This document shows, piece by piece, positions 48,332 through 57,645 of a stretch of DNA of 64,000 nucleotides. Position 1 is the stretch's first letter. Each line of letters opens with the position of its first letter. This DNA comes from Cloacibacterium sp046296655 (lineage in GTDB: Bacteria; Bacteroidota; Bacteroidia; Flavobacteriales; Weeksellaceae): NCBI GenBank assembly GCA_046296655.1, contig JBKBLE010000008.1, positions 16,528 through 80,527 on the forward strand. Reading direction: 5' to 3'. The notes under the pieces were generated by a model. The model was not told the DNA's origin. It searched no databases and saw only the letters and a list, made by a program, of their open reading frames with translations. The position numbers were made by a program, and so were the translations under genes.

Positions 48332-49990
48332 ATGGATTTTAAAAATTATCAGATGCCTTATAGCATCAACCCGAATTACAGCAAGAAAGTTGCGTATTTT
48401 TCGATGGAATTTGCCATTGATCAAGCATTGAAAATATACAGTGGAGGTTTAGGATTTTTGGCAGGTTCTCACATGAGAAGTGTTTATAATCTGAAGCAAG
48501 ACACCGTCGGAATCGGTATTTTGTGGAAATTTGGTTATTATGACCAAGCTAGAAATCACGATCAAACGCTTAATCCAGTTTGGATTAAGAAAATGTACAG
48601 CTTCTTGGAAGATACAGGAATTAAATTCCAAATTGACATTCATGATGCACCAGTTTGGGTAAAAGTAATGTACCTGAACCCAGAAACGTTTAAAACTGCA
48701 CCTATCTTTTTACTTTCTACAGATGTGCCAGAAAATGACCACGTTTCTAAAACCATCTGCCACAGATTATATGATGCGAATGAATCTACAAAATTGGCAC
48801 AATACATCCTTTTAGGAAAAGGTGGAGCTAAGTTATTAGATGAGTTAAACCTAGAAAGAGAAGTATATCACTTAAACGAAGCGCACGGTTTACCAGCAGC
48901 ATTCTATTTGTTGAAAAAATTCGGTGGAGATTTAGAAAAAGTAAGAGAAAGATTGGTTTTCACTACGCACACTCCAGAAGAAGCAGGAAACGAGAAGCAT
49001 AACGTACACCTTTGTCACCAAATGTCTTATTTCTCTGGCTTAAGCTTAGAAGAAGTAAAGAAAATTGAAGGACAAGATAACGACCAATTTAACCACTCAT
49101 TGTGTGCTTTGAGAATGGCAAGAATTGCGAATGGAGTTTCTCAGTTGCATGGTGTAGTTTCTAACGAAATGTGGGGTAAATATCCAGGAATCTGCGAAAT
49201 TAAAGCCATTACCAATGCACAAGATTTCAAATATTGGGCAGATAAACCATTGTATAACGCTAGAGAAGAGAGAGAAGACGAAGAATTCGATTTCAGAAAA
49301 AAATATCTTAAAAAGAGAACTTTCAGAATTGTAGCAGACCAATGTGGTAAATTGTTTGATCCTAAGGTATTTACCATGGTTTGGGCAAGAAGATTTGCAG
49401 GATACAAAAGAGCAGATTTATTGTTACAAGACAAAGAAAGATTCAGAAAATTATTGGAAAACAAAAAATATCCAGTGCAAATTATCTTTGCAGGAAAACC
49501 TTATCCAGTAGATTATGCAGCGATTTCTACTTTCAATAACTTAGTTGAAGAAAGTAAAAATCATAAAAACATGGCGGTTCTTACAGGTTATGAATTGTCG
49601 TTAAGTAAATCTCTAAAACAAGGTTCTGATGTTTGGTTAAACAACCCAAGAGTTCCTAGAGAAGCTTCTGGTACTTCTGGTATGACGGCTGCTATGAACG
49701 GTTCAGTAAACCTTTCTACAGATGATGGTTGGATTCCAGAATTTGCAAAAAATGGCGTGAACTCTTTTGTGGTTCCAAAAGCAGATTATGCGAATATGAG
49801 CGTTTTCGATGTAGACAATTATGATATGAACCAATTGTATGACATCTTAGAAAACCAAATTTTACCAATGTACTACGAAAGACCAGATGAATGGAGACAA
49901 GTAGTGAAAAATGCAATGGATGATGTAAAAGAGCAGTTCAATTCTGATAGAATGGCTGATGAATATTACAAAATTATGTATAATAATTAA
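48332..49990 (+). CDS. glgP: Alpha-glucan family phosphorylase (GT35, short form)
   Basis: A 552-residue member of the glycogen phosphorylase family. Family blocks: AYFSMEFAIDQALKIYSGGLG, shown here as AYFSMEFAID and IYSGGLGFLAG; LNEAHGLPAAFYL; FTTHTPEEAGNEKH; FAGYKRADLL; and REASGTSGMTAAMNGSVNLS. In phosphorylases the residue after GTSGM is the Lys that holds pyridoxal phosphate; here it is Thr452. The enzyme may therefore lack the cofactor linkage and could act as a transferase or a regulatory homologue. It ends at a strong hairpin and is monocistronic. Confidence 0.88.
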   Translation: MDFKNYQMPYSINPNYSKKVAYFSMEFAIDQALKIYSGGLGFLAGSHMRSVYNLKQDTVGIGILWKFGYYDQARNHDQTLNPVWIKKMYSFLEDTGIKFQIDIHDAPVWVKVMYLNPETFKTAPIFLLSTDVPENDHVSKTICHRLYDANESTKLAQYILLGKGGAKLLDELNLEREVYHLNEAHGLPAAFYLLKKFGGDLEKVRERLVFTTHTPEEAGNEKHNVHLCHQMSYFSGLSLEEVKKIEGQDNDQFNHSLCALRMARIANGVSQLHGVVSNEMWGKYPGICEIKAITNAQDFKYWADKPLYNAREEREDEEFDFRKKYLKKRTFRIVADQCGKLFDPKVFTMVWARRFAGYKRADLLLQDKERFRKLLENKKYPVQIIFAGKPYPVDYAAISTFNNLVEESKNHKNMAVLTGYELSLSKSLKQGSDVWLNNPRVPREASGTSGMTAAMNGSVNLSTDDGWIPEFAKNGVNSFVVPKADYANMSVFDVDNYDMNQLYDILENQILPMYYERPDEWRQVVKNAMDDVKEQFNSDRMADEYYKIMYNN

Positions 49991-50013
49991 TCCATATATT
50001 AATATTTTTTACG

Positions 50014-50045
50014 TCTGGGGCGCTTCCAAAGGAAGCGCCCCAGAT
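50014..50045. terminator. Strong terminator after glgP
   Basis: TCTGGGGCGCTTCC and GGAAGCGCCCCAGA pair perfectly around AAA. It is the most GC-rich stem in this part of the window. Confidence 0.85.
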
Positions 50046-50185
50046 TTTATTAATACTATAATCATTTAGTATTAGAAAAAATAATTTATCTTGTGACTAT
50101 AAATTCAGTTTTCATAAACTGACCTTATCAGCGTATGTATTTTCATTTGTAGTTAGTGTGATCACTTTATAAAAACCTAAAATAA

Positions 50186-51082
50186 ATGACTACCAGAAGA
50201 AAATTTTTGAAAAATGCAGGAATTTTATCTGCAATCTTGGCTTTGAATCCTTTAAAAGCCGAAGAAATTCTTCCGAAAAATAAAAAAATCAGAAAACCAG
50301 TGGTGCTTTCGACTTGGAGATTTGGGATTCAAGCCAATGAAGAAGCGTGGAAAGTTCTCTCAAAAGGAGGAAAAGCTCTGGATGCTGTAGAAAAAGGTGT
50401 GAGATTGGTAGAAGACGACCCGAATGAAAGAAGTGTAGGTTACGGAGGAAGACCAGACAGAGATGGTAGAGTTACGCTAGACGCTTGTATTATGGATGAA
50501 AAAGCGAATATTGGTTCGGTGGCGTCTTTAGAACATATCAAAAATCCAATTTCTGTAGCCAGAGCCGTGATGGAAAAAACGCCTCACGTCATGTTAGTTG
50601 GCGATGGAGCATTGCAATTTGCGGTTTCTCAAGGTTTTGAAAAAATAAATTTACTCACACCAGAATCCGAAAAAGAATGGAAAGATTGGCTCAAAACATC
50701 AGAATATAAACCTGTGGTAAATATAGAAAACCATGACACAATTGGCATGATTGCGCTTGATGAACACGGAAATCTTTCTGGAGCGTGTACTACTTCTGGA
50801 ATGGCGTTTAAAATGCATGGCAGAGTGGGAGATTCCCCAATAATTGGAGCTGGACTTTTTGTAGATAATGAAGTGGGTGCAGCAACTGCAACTGGTCATG
50901 GTGAAGAAGTGATTAGAACTTGCGGTTCACATTTGGTAGTAGAATTAATGCGACAAGGAAAATCTCCTCAACATGCGTGTGAAGAAGCAGTGAAGAGAAT
51001 TTATAAGAATTTCGTGAATCAAAACCGAAATGTGAAAGACACTCAGATTGGTTTTATAGGCATCAATAAATTTGGTAAATAG
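50186..51082 (+). CDS. Isoaspartyl peptidase/L-asparaginase, C-terminus shifted
   Basis: An Ntn-hydrolase of the glycosylasparaginase/type III asparaginase family with a twin-Arg-like leader (MTTRRKFLKNAG). Self-cleavage would expose Thr185 in ENHDTIGMIALD; GRVGDSPIIGAGLFVDNEVG and ATGHGEEVIR are the substrate site. The frame closes at 51082 after INKFGK. Another frame then reads IGAFCLQKGFNYAVHTQES and ends at 51166-51168, matching the expected last strand. One missing A in GGTAAATAGG would join them to give about 326 residues. So the gene is probably either misread by one base or slightly truncated. Confidence 0.88.
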   Translation: MTTRRKFLKNAGILSAILALNPLKAEEILPKNKKIRKPVVLSTWRFGIQANEEAWKVLSKGGKALDAVEKGVRLVEDDPNERSVGYGGRPDRDGRVTLDACIMDEKANIGSVASLEHIKNPISVARAVMEKTPHVMLVGDGALQFAVSQGFEKINLLTPESEKEWKDWLKTSEYKPVVNIENHDTIGMIALDEHGNLSGACTTSGMAFKMHGRVGDSPIIGAGLFVDNEVGAATATGHGEEVIRTCGSHLVVELMRQGKSPQHACEEAVKRIYKNFVNQNRNVKDTQIGFIGINKFGK

Positions 51083-51176
51083 GTGCATTTTGTTTGCAAA
51101 AAGGCTTCAATTACGCTGTTCATACTCAAGAAAGTAATGTTTTAATGGATGCCAAAAGCTTAATTTAGAATTAATT

Positions 51177-51367
51177 AAACGCAAAGGTTTTTTAAGAGCT
51201 AAAACTTTTTAAGCAAGCAAAGTTTTATTCGCAAGCGAATTGAAAGAGCTTGAAAATATTTTTTATATTTAAGATGAGAATCTATGCAGGAGCTTAATAA
51301 AATCAACTCGTTGATAAGAACTTTGCTCACTTAATATTTAAATAATTTCGTAAGACTTTGCGTTTAA
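51177..51367 (+). repeat. AACGCAAAG multi-hairpin element E6
   Basis: Starts AAACGCAAAG and ends GACTTTGCGTTT. Inside are AAGCAAAGTTTT, ATTCGCAAGCGAAT, CAACTCGTTG and GAACTTTGCTCACTTAA. It is longer than E3 by an insertion in the middle. Confidence 0.7.
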
Positions 51368-51390
51368 AAAATAAAAAACTAATAACACCT

Positions 51391-51768
51391 ATGACAGAAA
51401 ATGAAATTTCCTATAAAATAATTGGCGCAGCATTAGAAGTGCACAAAAACCTCGGAGTTGGACTATTAGAAAGTGCTTATGAAACTGCACTTGTGTATGA
51501 ACTTCAAAAATTAGGTTTAAAGGTAAAGCAACAATACGCACTTGCTCTTAATTATAAAGAAATTGAAATAGACAATGCTTATAGAATTGATATTTTAGTT
51601 GAAGAAAAAGTGATTGTAGAAGTGAAATCAGTATTAGAATTAAATCCTATTCATTTTGCGCAAACCAATACTTATTTGAAATTTACAGGTTTAAAATTGG
51701 GATTATTAATCAATTTTAAAACTCAGTTATTAAAAGATGGAATTCACCGAATTGTAAACAAATTGTAA
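51391..51768 (+). CDS. GxxExxY protein
   Basis: A 125-residue protein with the family signature GVGLLESAYETALVYEL, followed by YRIDILVEEKVIVEVKS, a D-(x)n-E-x-K pattern like the PD-(D/E)XK nuclease core. ATG at 51391 is used; a TTG at 51358 lies inside element E6. The biological role of the family is not established. cutC starts 1 nt after its stop. Confidence 0.88.
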   Translation: MTENEISYKIIGAALEVHKNLGVGLLESAYETALVYELQKLGLKVKQQYALALNYKEIEIDNAYRIDILVEEKVIVEVKSVLELNPIHFAQTNTYLKFTGLKLGLLINFKTQLLKDGIHRIVNKL

Positions 51769-51769
51769 A

Positions 51770-52426
51770 ATGTTAGAAATAGCTTGTTTTAATAAAGAAT
51801 CTGCTATTATCGCTGCGAAAGCTGGAGCAGATAGAATAGAATTTTGTGCAGATTTTCATTTGGGCGGAACCACTCCTGATTTAGAAGATTTCCAAAGTTT
51901 AAAAAAGGAAATAGATGTACCTATTTACGTGATGATTCGTCCGAGAGGTGGAGATTTTTTCTATTCAGATGAAGGCTTCAGTTTGATGAAACACCAATTG
52001 CAAAATTTTTATAACGCTGGAGCAGATGGTTTTGTTTTTGGAATTTTAGATCAAAATGATGAGGTAAACGAAGAGCAATGCAAGGATCTTATCCAATTTG
52101 CAAAAGGAAAACCTTGTACTTTTCATCGTGCTTTTGATAGAACCAAAAATCTAGAAAAATCATTAGAAAGGCTTATCAATTGTGGTTTTTCTACCGTTTT
52201 GACGTCTGGTGGAAAATCTAATGTAGAAGAAGGCAAAGAAATGCTCCAAAAATTAGTGGAAATTTCTGCCGGTAGAATAGATATTTTATGCGGTGGAGGT
52301 TTGCGTTCTTCTAATCTTGTTGAGATTAAAAATTTCACTCATGCCAAGAGCTTTCATTCATCTGCAATTCTAGAAGGAGAGGTTGCGGATTTCCACGAAA
52401 TAACAAGACTAAAATCATGTTTTTAG
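51770..52426 (+). CDS. cutC: CutC family protein
   Basis: A 218-residue TIM-barrel. MLEIACFNKESAIIAAKAGA, DRIEFCADFHLGGTTPD, YVMIRPRGGDFFYS and CTFHRAFDRTKN are clear CutC features. The ISAGRIDILCGGGLRSSN loop closes the barrel. The name refers to copper homeostasis in E. coli; direct copper handling is disputed. It shares a message with the GxxExxY gene. Confidence 0.92.
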   Translation: MLEIACFNKESAIIAAKAGADRIEFCADFHLGGTTPDLEDFQSLKKEIDVPIYVMIRPRGGDFFYSDEGFSLMKHQLQNFYNAGADGFVFGILDQNDEVNEEQCKDLIQFAKGKPCTFHRAFDRTKNLEKSLERLINCGFSTVLTSGGKSNVEEGKEMLQKLVEISAGRIDILCGGGLRSSNLVEIKNFTHAKSFHSSAILEGEVADFHEITRLKSCF

Positions 52427-52534
52427 GGCGTTTTCTATGAGGTTTAAATTGCTGAAAATCCGTACTTTCAGGGGAATTTTTTTCAAAGCAATTTTATTAA
52501 AATTAAACAACACAATATTTAAAATTTTCACACT

Positions 52535-53576
52535 ATGAAATTTCCGCTTTATTTACCACAAATCGAAAATCCAGCAAACAATAACCTTTCAATTCTAGCA
52601 GCAGATGTAGGTGGAACCAAAACCAATATTGCCCATTTCAAATCTGAGAACGGTAAAATGCTTCTGCTCTTTGAAGATACTTTCGCTACGAATCAATATA
52701 ATTCTTTGACCGAAATTATTCTTCATTTTATCAAAAAAAAACAATTTCGAAAAGCCAGATAGAATTTCTATTGGTGCTGCAGGTCCTGTAGTAAACGGAA
52801 CTTGTCACACCACCAATATAAAATTTAAAATAGATGTAACAGAACTTAGTAGAGACCTACAAATAGATAAAGTCTATCTCATTAATGATTTAGAAGCCAC
52901 GGCTTTTGGAATGACAGAGATGGATGATGAATTTATGGTGACCATGAGAAACGGAAATCCTTCTATTGGTGGTCATATTGCTATTTTGGCTCCAGGAACA
53001 GGTTTAGGCGAAGCTTGTCTTTTCTGGGACGGAAAATATTTAAGACCAATGCCTTCTGAAGGTGGTCACAGTGAATTTGCGCCGAGAACAGATGTAGAAT
53101 TTGAATTGGTAAAATTTTTACAAAAAACCTATGGCGAAATCATCGTTTGGGAAAGATTGGTTTCTGGACCAGCTATTTACAAAATCTACGAATTTTTGAG
53201 AGATGTAAAAGGCTACGAAGAACAAGCTTGGCTTACCCAAAAATTAGCAGAAGCTAAAGATAAATCTGCTGTAATCAGTGAAACTGCAATGTCTGGATTA
53301 TGTACCACTTGCGTTTTGGCTATGGAAATGCTGGTAGATTTTATGGCGAGAAGAGCCAATAACATGGTGCTGAATTATAAAGCAACGGGGGGATTAATTT
53401 TAGCAGGTGGAATTCCGCCAAGAATTTATAACTTTATCAACAAAGATAAAATAGAAGAAAGCTTCTTAAAATGTAACGAAATGGAACCGCTTTTAGCTGG
53501 AATTCCTATTTATTTAAACCTAAATAGCAAAACAGCATTGTATGGAGCAGCATATTATGGAGCTTTTTCTGAATAA
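52535..53576 (+). pseudogene. Glucokinase, split by a frameshift in an A9 run
   Basis: The first 75 codons carry ILAADVGGTKTNIAHFKSE, the ATP-binding phosphate-1 motif of glucokinase, and stop at 52760-52762. From 52749 the +1 frame continues EKPDRISIGAAGPVVNGTC, then LINDLEATAFGM. The annotated-looking downstream frame then gives APGTGLGEA, EGGHSEFAPR and LAGGIPPRI, up to 53576. Removing one A from the nine-A run at 52733-52741 restores a ~346-residue protein (IKKNNFEKPDR). Glucose phosphorylation would be lost as written. The run is a classical slippage site, so phase variation or a sequencing error are both possible. Confidence 0.88.
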
Positions 53577-53606
53577 TAACATTTAGAAAAATTTAAAAAT
53601 TAAGGA

Positions 53607-55736
53607 ATGAAGAAATTGTTTTTAACATTAGGTTTCTTGGGAGTGATGCATTTTGGCTTTGCTCAAGAAATCACTCTAGAAAAAATCTATTCGGGTTACT
53701 ACCGCGGCAAAAACATTGCGGGAATCACTTCTCTTAAAAATGGAGAAAACTATGCCGTAATCGAAAGAGGCGGTATTGCAAAATATTCTTACAAAACCAC
53801 TGAAAAAGTGGGCAATATTGTAGACGGAAGTTTTGAGAGTTATATTTTTTCTGATGATGAATCAAAAATTCTTTTGCAAAAAGAATCTGAGCCTATTTAT
53901 AGACATTCATTTTTAGGGAAATTTGATGTTAAAGACCTTACTTCAGGAAAAATAATCAGTCTGAACAACGGAAATTTCGTGCAAGAGCCTAAATTTTCGC
54001 CTAATGGAAAGTTGGTGGCTTTTATTTCAGATAATAATTTATTTTATCAAGATTTAGAATCCGGAAAAATCACTCAAATTACCAATGATGGTAAGAAAAA
54101 TTCAGTGATTAATGGATTGGGAGATTGGGTTTATGAAGAAGAATTCGGGCATGCAGATTTTTATCAATGGAATAAAGGAAGTGATGCCATCATTTTTGTA
54201 AAATTTGATGAATCGCAAGTTCCAGAGATGAACATGCAGATGTATAATAAATCGCTTTATCCTACAGATTATCGTTTTAAATATCCAAAAGCTGGAGAGA
54301 AAAACTCAGAAGTTTCTGCTCATTTATATCAAGTCAATTCTGGTAAAACCATCTATTTAGACTTGTCAGGTTTCGAGAATTATTATATTCCACAAGTTTT
54401 TAGTACGGCTAAAAATGATGAGGTAGCGATTGCTACTTCCAACAGACATCAGAATAAAGTTGAAATTTTAAAAATTAATACTGCTTCTGGAACCGTTTCT
54501 AAATTATTAACCGAAACAGACCAAGCTTGGATTGATACCGATAATCTTACGTTAGAATTTTTAGATGATAATTCATTTTTATGGGCTTCAGAGAGAAGTG
54601 GTTTCAGACATCTGTATTGGTATGATGCGAAAGGAAAACTGAATAAGCAAGTAACTAAAGGAAACTGGGAAATTACTGATTATTATGGTTTTAACCCAAA
54701 AACGAAAGAGGTTTTCTTGCAAACAACCGAGAAAGGAAGCATCAATAAAGTAGTTTCTAAATTTAATATTTCATCAGGGAAACCTGTATTGCTTTCTCAA
54801 GCGGAAGGAAATAACAGAGCAGATTTTTCTAAAAATTTCCAATATTTTATTGAGACCAATTCTACTGCTAAAAAACCATTTACCTATACTTTAAAAGATG
54901 GAAACGGGAAATTTGTGAAAGAATTGCAGAATAATGATGCGCTTTTAAGCAAATTAAATGCAGATAATTTGGTTACCAAAGAATTTATGATGATTCCGAA
55001 TGAAGCAGGAGACCAAATGAATGCTTATATCATGAAACCGAAGGATTTTGACCCAAATAAAAAATATCCACTTTTCATGTTCCAATATTCAGGGCCAGGT
55101 TCTCAGCAAGTTTCTAATTCTTGGGACGGTGGAAACGGGCTTTGGTTCAATCATTTGGTGCAGAAAGGATATATCGTAGTTTGTGTAGATGGTCGTGGAA
55201 CAGGTTATAGAGGAACAAAATACAAAAAAGTAATCTATAAAAATCTAGGAAAATACGAAATAGAAGACCAAATTGCTGCTGCAAAATGGTTAGGAAATCA
55301 ATCTTACATTGACAAGTCTAGAATTGGTATTTTTGGGTGGAGTTATGGTGGTTATATGGCAAGCTTAGCCATGACAAAAGGTGCAGATGTTTTCAAAGCA
55401 GGAATTGCAGTAGCGCCAGTAACCAATTGGAGATATTATGACAGCATTTACACCGAAAGATTTTTACAAACTCCACAAGAAAATCCTGAAGGTTACGACC
55501 AAAATTCACCTACAACTTTTGCGAAATTACTAAAAGGCAAATTCCTTTTGATTCACGGAACAGCAGATGATAACGTACATTTCCAAAATTCTATGGAATT
55601 TTCTGAAGCGTTAATTCAAAACAATAAACAGTTTGAATTTATGGCATATCCAGACAAAAATCACGGAATTTATGGTGGACAAACCAGACCTCAATTGTAT
55701 AAAAAAATGACTGATTTTATTTTGGAAAATTTGTAG
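53607..55736 (+). CDS. Dipeptidyl peptidase IV family serine peptidase (S9B)
   Basis: A 709-residue exported peptidase with a signal peptide ending GFAQ. An eight-bladed propeller (~residues 30-460) precedes an alpha/beta hydrolase domain. The N-terminal Glu pair that grips the substrate amino end is in DWVYEEEFGHADFYQWNKGS. The catalytic Ser is in GWSYGGYMASL; the Asp (GTADDNVHFQNS) and His (PDKNHGIYGG) follow. It releases X-Pro or X-Ala dipeptides. Its position next to three POT peptide carriers suggests a supply-and-uptake arrangement. It begins 30 nt after the glucokinase frame. Confidence 0.95.
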   Translation: MKKLFLTLGFLGVMHFGFAQEITLEKIYSGYYRGKNIAGITSLKNGENYAVIERGGIAKYSYKTTEKVGNIVDGSFESYIFSDDESKILLQKESEPIYRHSFLGKFDVKDLTSGKIISLNNGNFVQEPKFSPNGKLVAFISDNNLFYQDLESGKITQITNDGKKNSVINGLGDWVYEEEFGHADFYQWNKGSDAIIFVKFDESQVPEMNMQMYNKSLYPTDYRFKYPKAGEKNSEVSAHLYQVNSGKTIYLDLSGFENYYIPQVFSTAKNDEVAIATSNRHQNKVEILKINTASGTVSKLLTETDQAWIDTDNLTLEFLDDNSFLWASERSGFRHLYWYDAKGKLNKQVTKGNWEITDYYGFNPKTKEVFLQTTEKGSINKVVSKFNISSGKPVLLSQAEGNNRADFSKNFQYFIETNSTAKKPFTYTLKDGNGKFVKELQNNDALLSKLNADNLVTKEFMMIPNEAGDQMNAYIMKPKDFDPNKKYPLFMFQYSGPGSQQVSNSWDGGNGLWFNHLVQKGYIVVCVDGRGTGYRGTKYKKVIYKNLGKYEIEDQIAAAKWLGNQSYIDKSRIGIFGWSYGGYMASLAMTKGADVFKAGIAVAPVTNWRYYDSIYTERFLQTPQENPEGYDQNSPTTFAKLLKGKFLLIHGTADDNVHFQNSMEFSEALIQNNKQFEFMAYPDKNHGIYGGQTRPQLYKKMTDFILENL

Positions 55737-55783
55737 GAAGTTGTAAGTCGGAAGTCAGAAGACGGAAGAGAAAAATCAATAGG

Positions 55784-55808
55784 AGCGGACTTTAGTCCGC
55801 TTTTTTTA
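55784..55808 (+). terminator. Terminator after the DPP-IV gene
   Basis: AGCGGACTTTAGTCCGCT followed by T run. The same AGGA-CGGACTTTAGTCCG motif recurs at 61298-61320. Confidence 0.75.
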
Positions 55809-55845
55809 TTTTCAGAGAAAGCGGTTTTTAATCTCAACTTATTTT

Positions 55846-55873
55846 TTGCATTCAATATAAAAACTTATTTTTG
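55846..55873 (+). promoter_or_regulatory. Promoter of the first POT transporter
   Basis: TTG (55846-55848), 17 nt, TATTTTTG (55866-55873): full consensus. The box covers the TTG at 55871, which therefore is not a start codon. Confidence 0.7.
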
Positions 55874-55888
55874 GGAAAAATAAATTTT

Positions 55889-57544
55889 ATGAACAATAAA
55901 CATCCAAAAGGTTTACCTTATTTGTTCTTCACAGAAATGTGGGAAAGATTCGGCTACTATTTAATTTTAGGAATTTTTGTATTATATCTTATCGAGCCAG
56001 AAGGAATGAGAGGAGGATTAGGTCTTCCTGATAAAATGGCAGATGATATCTTCGGAACTTTCATTGCTCTTACTTATCTTACTCCATTTATTGGTGGTTT
56101 CTTGGCAGATAGAGTTCTAGGATACGTGAAATCTATTTATTTGGGTGGTATTTTGATGGCTGCAGGTTACATTGGGATGGGCGTTTTCAAAGATTTACCC
56201 CTTTTTTATACTTCTTTAGGATTAATTATTGTGGGAAATGGTTTCTTTAAGCCTACTATTTCAACACTTTTAGGAAATCTTTATTCAGACGAAAAATATA
56301 AAGCCAATAAAGATTCTGGTTATAACATTTTCTACATGGGGATTAATATCGGTGCTTTCATCTGTAACATTATTGCTGCGTTTATGCGTAATAAATTCGG
56401 TTGGGGAGAAGCATTTATCACCGCAGGAATCGGGATGTTGATTGGTTTAGTAGTGTTTACCGTAGGAATGAAACATTACAGACAAGCTGCAGAAATGAAA
56501 CCAGTACAAGAAGGAGATACCAAACTTTCTGAAATTTTGGTTAAAGTATTCTTACCTGCAATTATCGCGGGAGCAATCGGTTGGTTCTTACCAGGAGAAA
56601 TCTTCGGAAGTGATAGTACAGATGCGTTTATTTTTGCATGTATTCCTGTTATTTATTTTTATGTTTCTCTTTATTTCAAAGCGAATCAGAAAGAAAAACC
56701 TGCGATTGGCGCATTGTTGTCTATCTTTTTAATTTCGATGTTTTTCTGGGCGGTTTTCAAACAAAACGGAACAGCTTTAACACGTTGGGCAAACTATTAT
56801 ACCGATAGAAGCGTTCCTGCAAGTGTAGCAAAACTTTTGGAAGATATTTATATGGTTGACGGAAAAGATTTCAAAGACAAGGAAGTTTCTGTGTATGATG
56901 ACCAATATCAAACCCAAAAAGGAGAAGACGGTAAGACGTTAAAAACTCAAGGGAAAGATATCTATTTCAGAAATATTAAGCCTGAACAAAAAGCACAATT
57001 AGAGCAAAATCCTTCCCAGAAAGTATTCTTATACAATACAGAATTATTCCAATCCATTAATCCATTTTGGGTAATTGTGTTAACGCCAGTAATTGTAGCA
57101 TTCTGGGCCATGCTCAGACGAAAAGGAAAAGAACCTTCAACGCCTACAAAAATTGTTTTGGGATTATTTATCTCGGCACTTTCTTGTTTGGTGATGGTTC
57201 TCGCGGTTTATGCTGGTGACAATGGAGCCGTAAAAGTTTCACCGTGGTGGTTAGTTGCAAGTTATGGAGTGATTACGGTTGGGGAATTATGTCTATCACC
57301 GATGGGACTTTCTTTCGTTTCAAAACTTTCTCCAGCGAGAATTACCGCTTTAATGATGGGAGGTTTCTTCTTGGCCAATTCAGTAGGAAATAAACTTTCT
57401 GGAATTTTGGCAAGTACTTGGTACAGCTATGACAATAAGATGAACTATTTCTTGGTGAATTTTGCTTTACTCATCTTTGCGACTTTACTAGGAGCATCTA
57501 TGCTAAAGCGTTTGAACAAAATTATGAAAGACCAAGGTCATTAA
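55889..57544 (+). CDS. POT/PTR family peptide transporter (first of three)
   Basis: A 551-residue proton-coupled oligopeptide symporter of the inner membrane. The first helix contains the POT signature FFTEMWERFGYY (ExxERxxYY type, second Tyr pair intact). FYMGINIGAFICN and the long middle loop with extra helices are typical of bacterial POT proteins. A ~70-residue polar insertion (~residues 310-380) separates late helices. ATG at 55889 is chosen because the TTG six codons upstream overlaps the promoter box. It is separately terminated at 57558. Confidence 0.92.
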   Translation: MNNKHPKGLPYLFFTEMWERFGYYLILGIFVLYLIEPEGMRGGLGLPDKMADDIFGTFIALTYLTPFIGGFLADRVLGYVKSIYLGGILMAAGYIGMGVFKDLPLFYTSLGLIIVGNGFFKPTISTLLGNLYSDEKYKANKDSGYNIFYMGINIGAFICNIIAAFMRNKFGWGEAFITAGIGMLIGLVVFTVGMKHYRQAAEMKPVQEGDTKLSEILVKVFLPAIIAGAIGWFLPGEIFGSDSTDAFIFACIPVIYFYVSLYFKANQKEKPAIGALLSIFLISMFFWAVFKQNGTALTRWANYYTDRSVPASVAKLLEDIYMVDGKDFKDKEVSVYDDQYQTQKGEDGKTLKTQGKDIYFRNIKPEQKAQLEQNPSQKVFLYNTELFQSINPFWVIVLTPVIVAFWAMLRRKGKEPSTPTKIVLGLFISALSCLVMVLAVYAGDNGAVKVSPWWLVASYGVITVGELCLSPMGLSFVSKLSPARITALMMGGFFLANSVGNKLSGILASTWYSYDNKMNYFLVNFALLIFATLLGASMLKRLNKIMKDQGH

Positions 57545-57557
57545 TTAAAAAGATATA

Positions 57558-57585
57558 AGTCAGTACTTTTAGTGCTGACTTTTTA
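57558..57585 (+). terminator. Terminator after the first POT gene
   Basis: AGTCAGTACTTTTAGTGCTGACT and T run. Confidence 0.75.
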
Positions 57586-57614
57586 TTGATTAAACCAAAA
57601 AAAAACTATATTTG
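57586..57614 (+). promoter_or_regulatory. Promoter of the second POT transporter
   Basis: TTG (57586-57588), 18 nt, TATATTTG (57607-57614), 31 nt before the ATG. Confidence 0.7.
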
Positions 57615-57645
57615 CTAGTCTTAACAAAAAATTAACAATAAAAAT

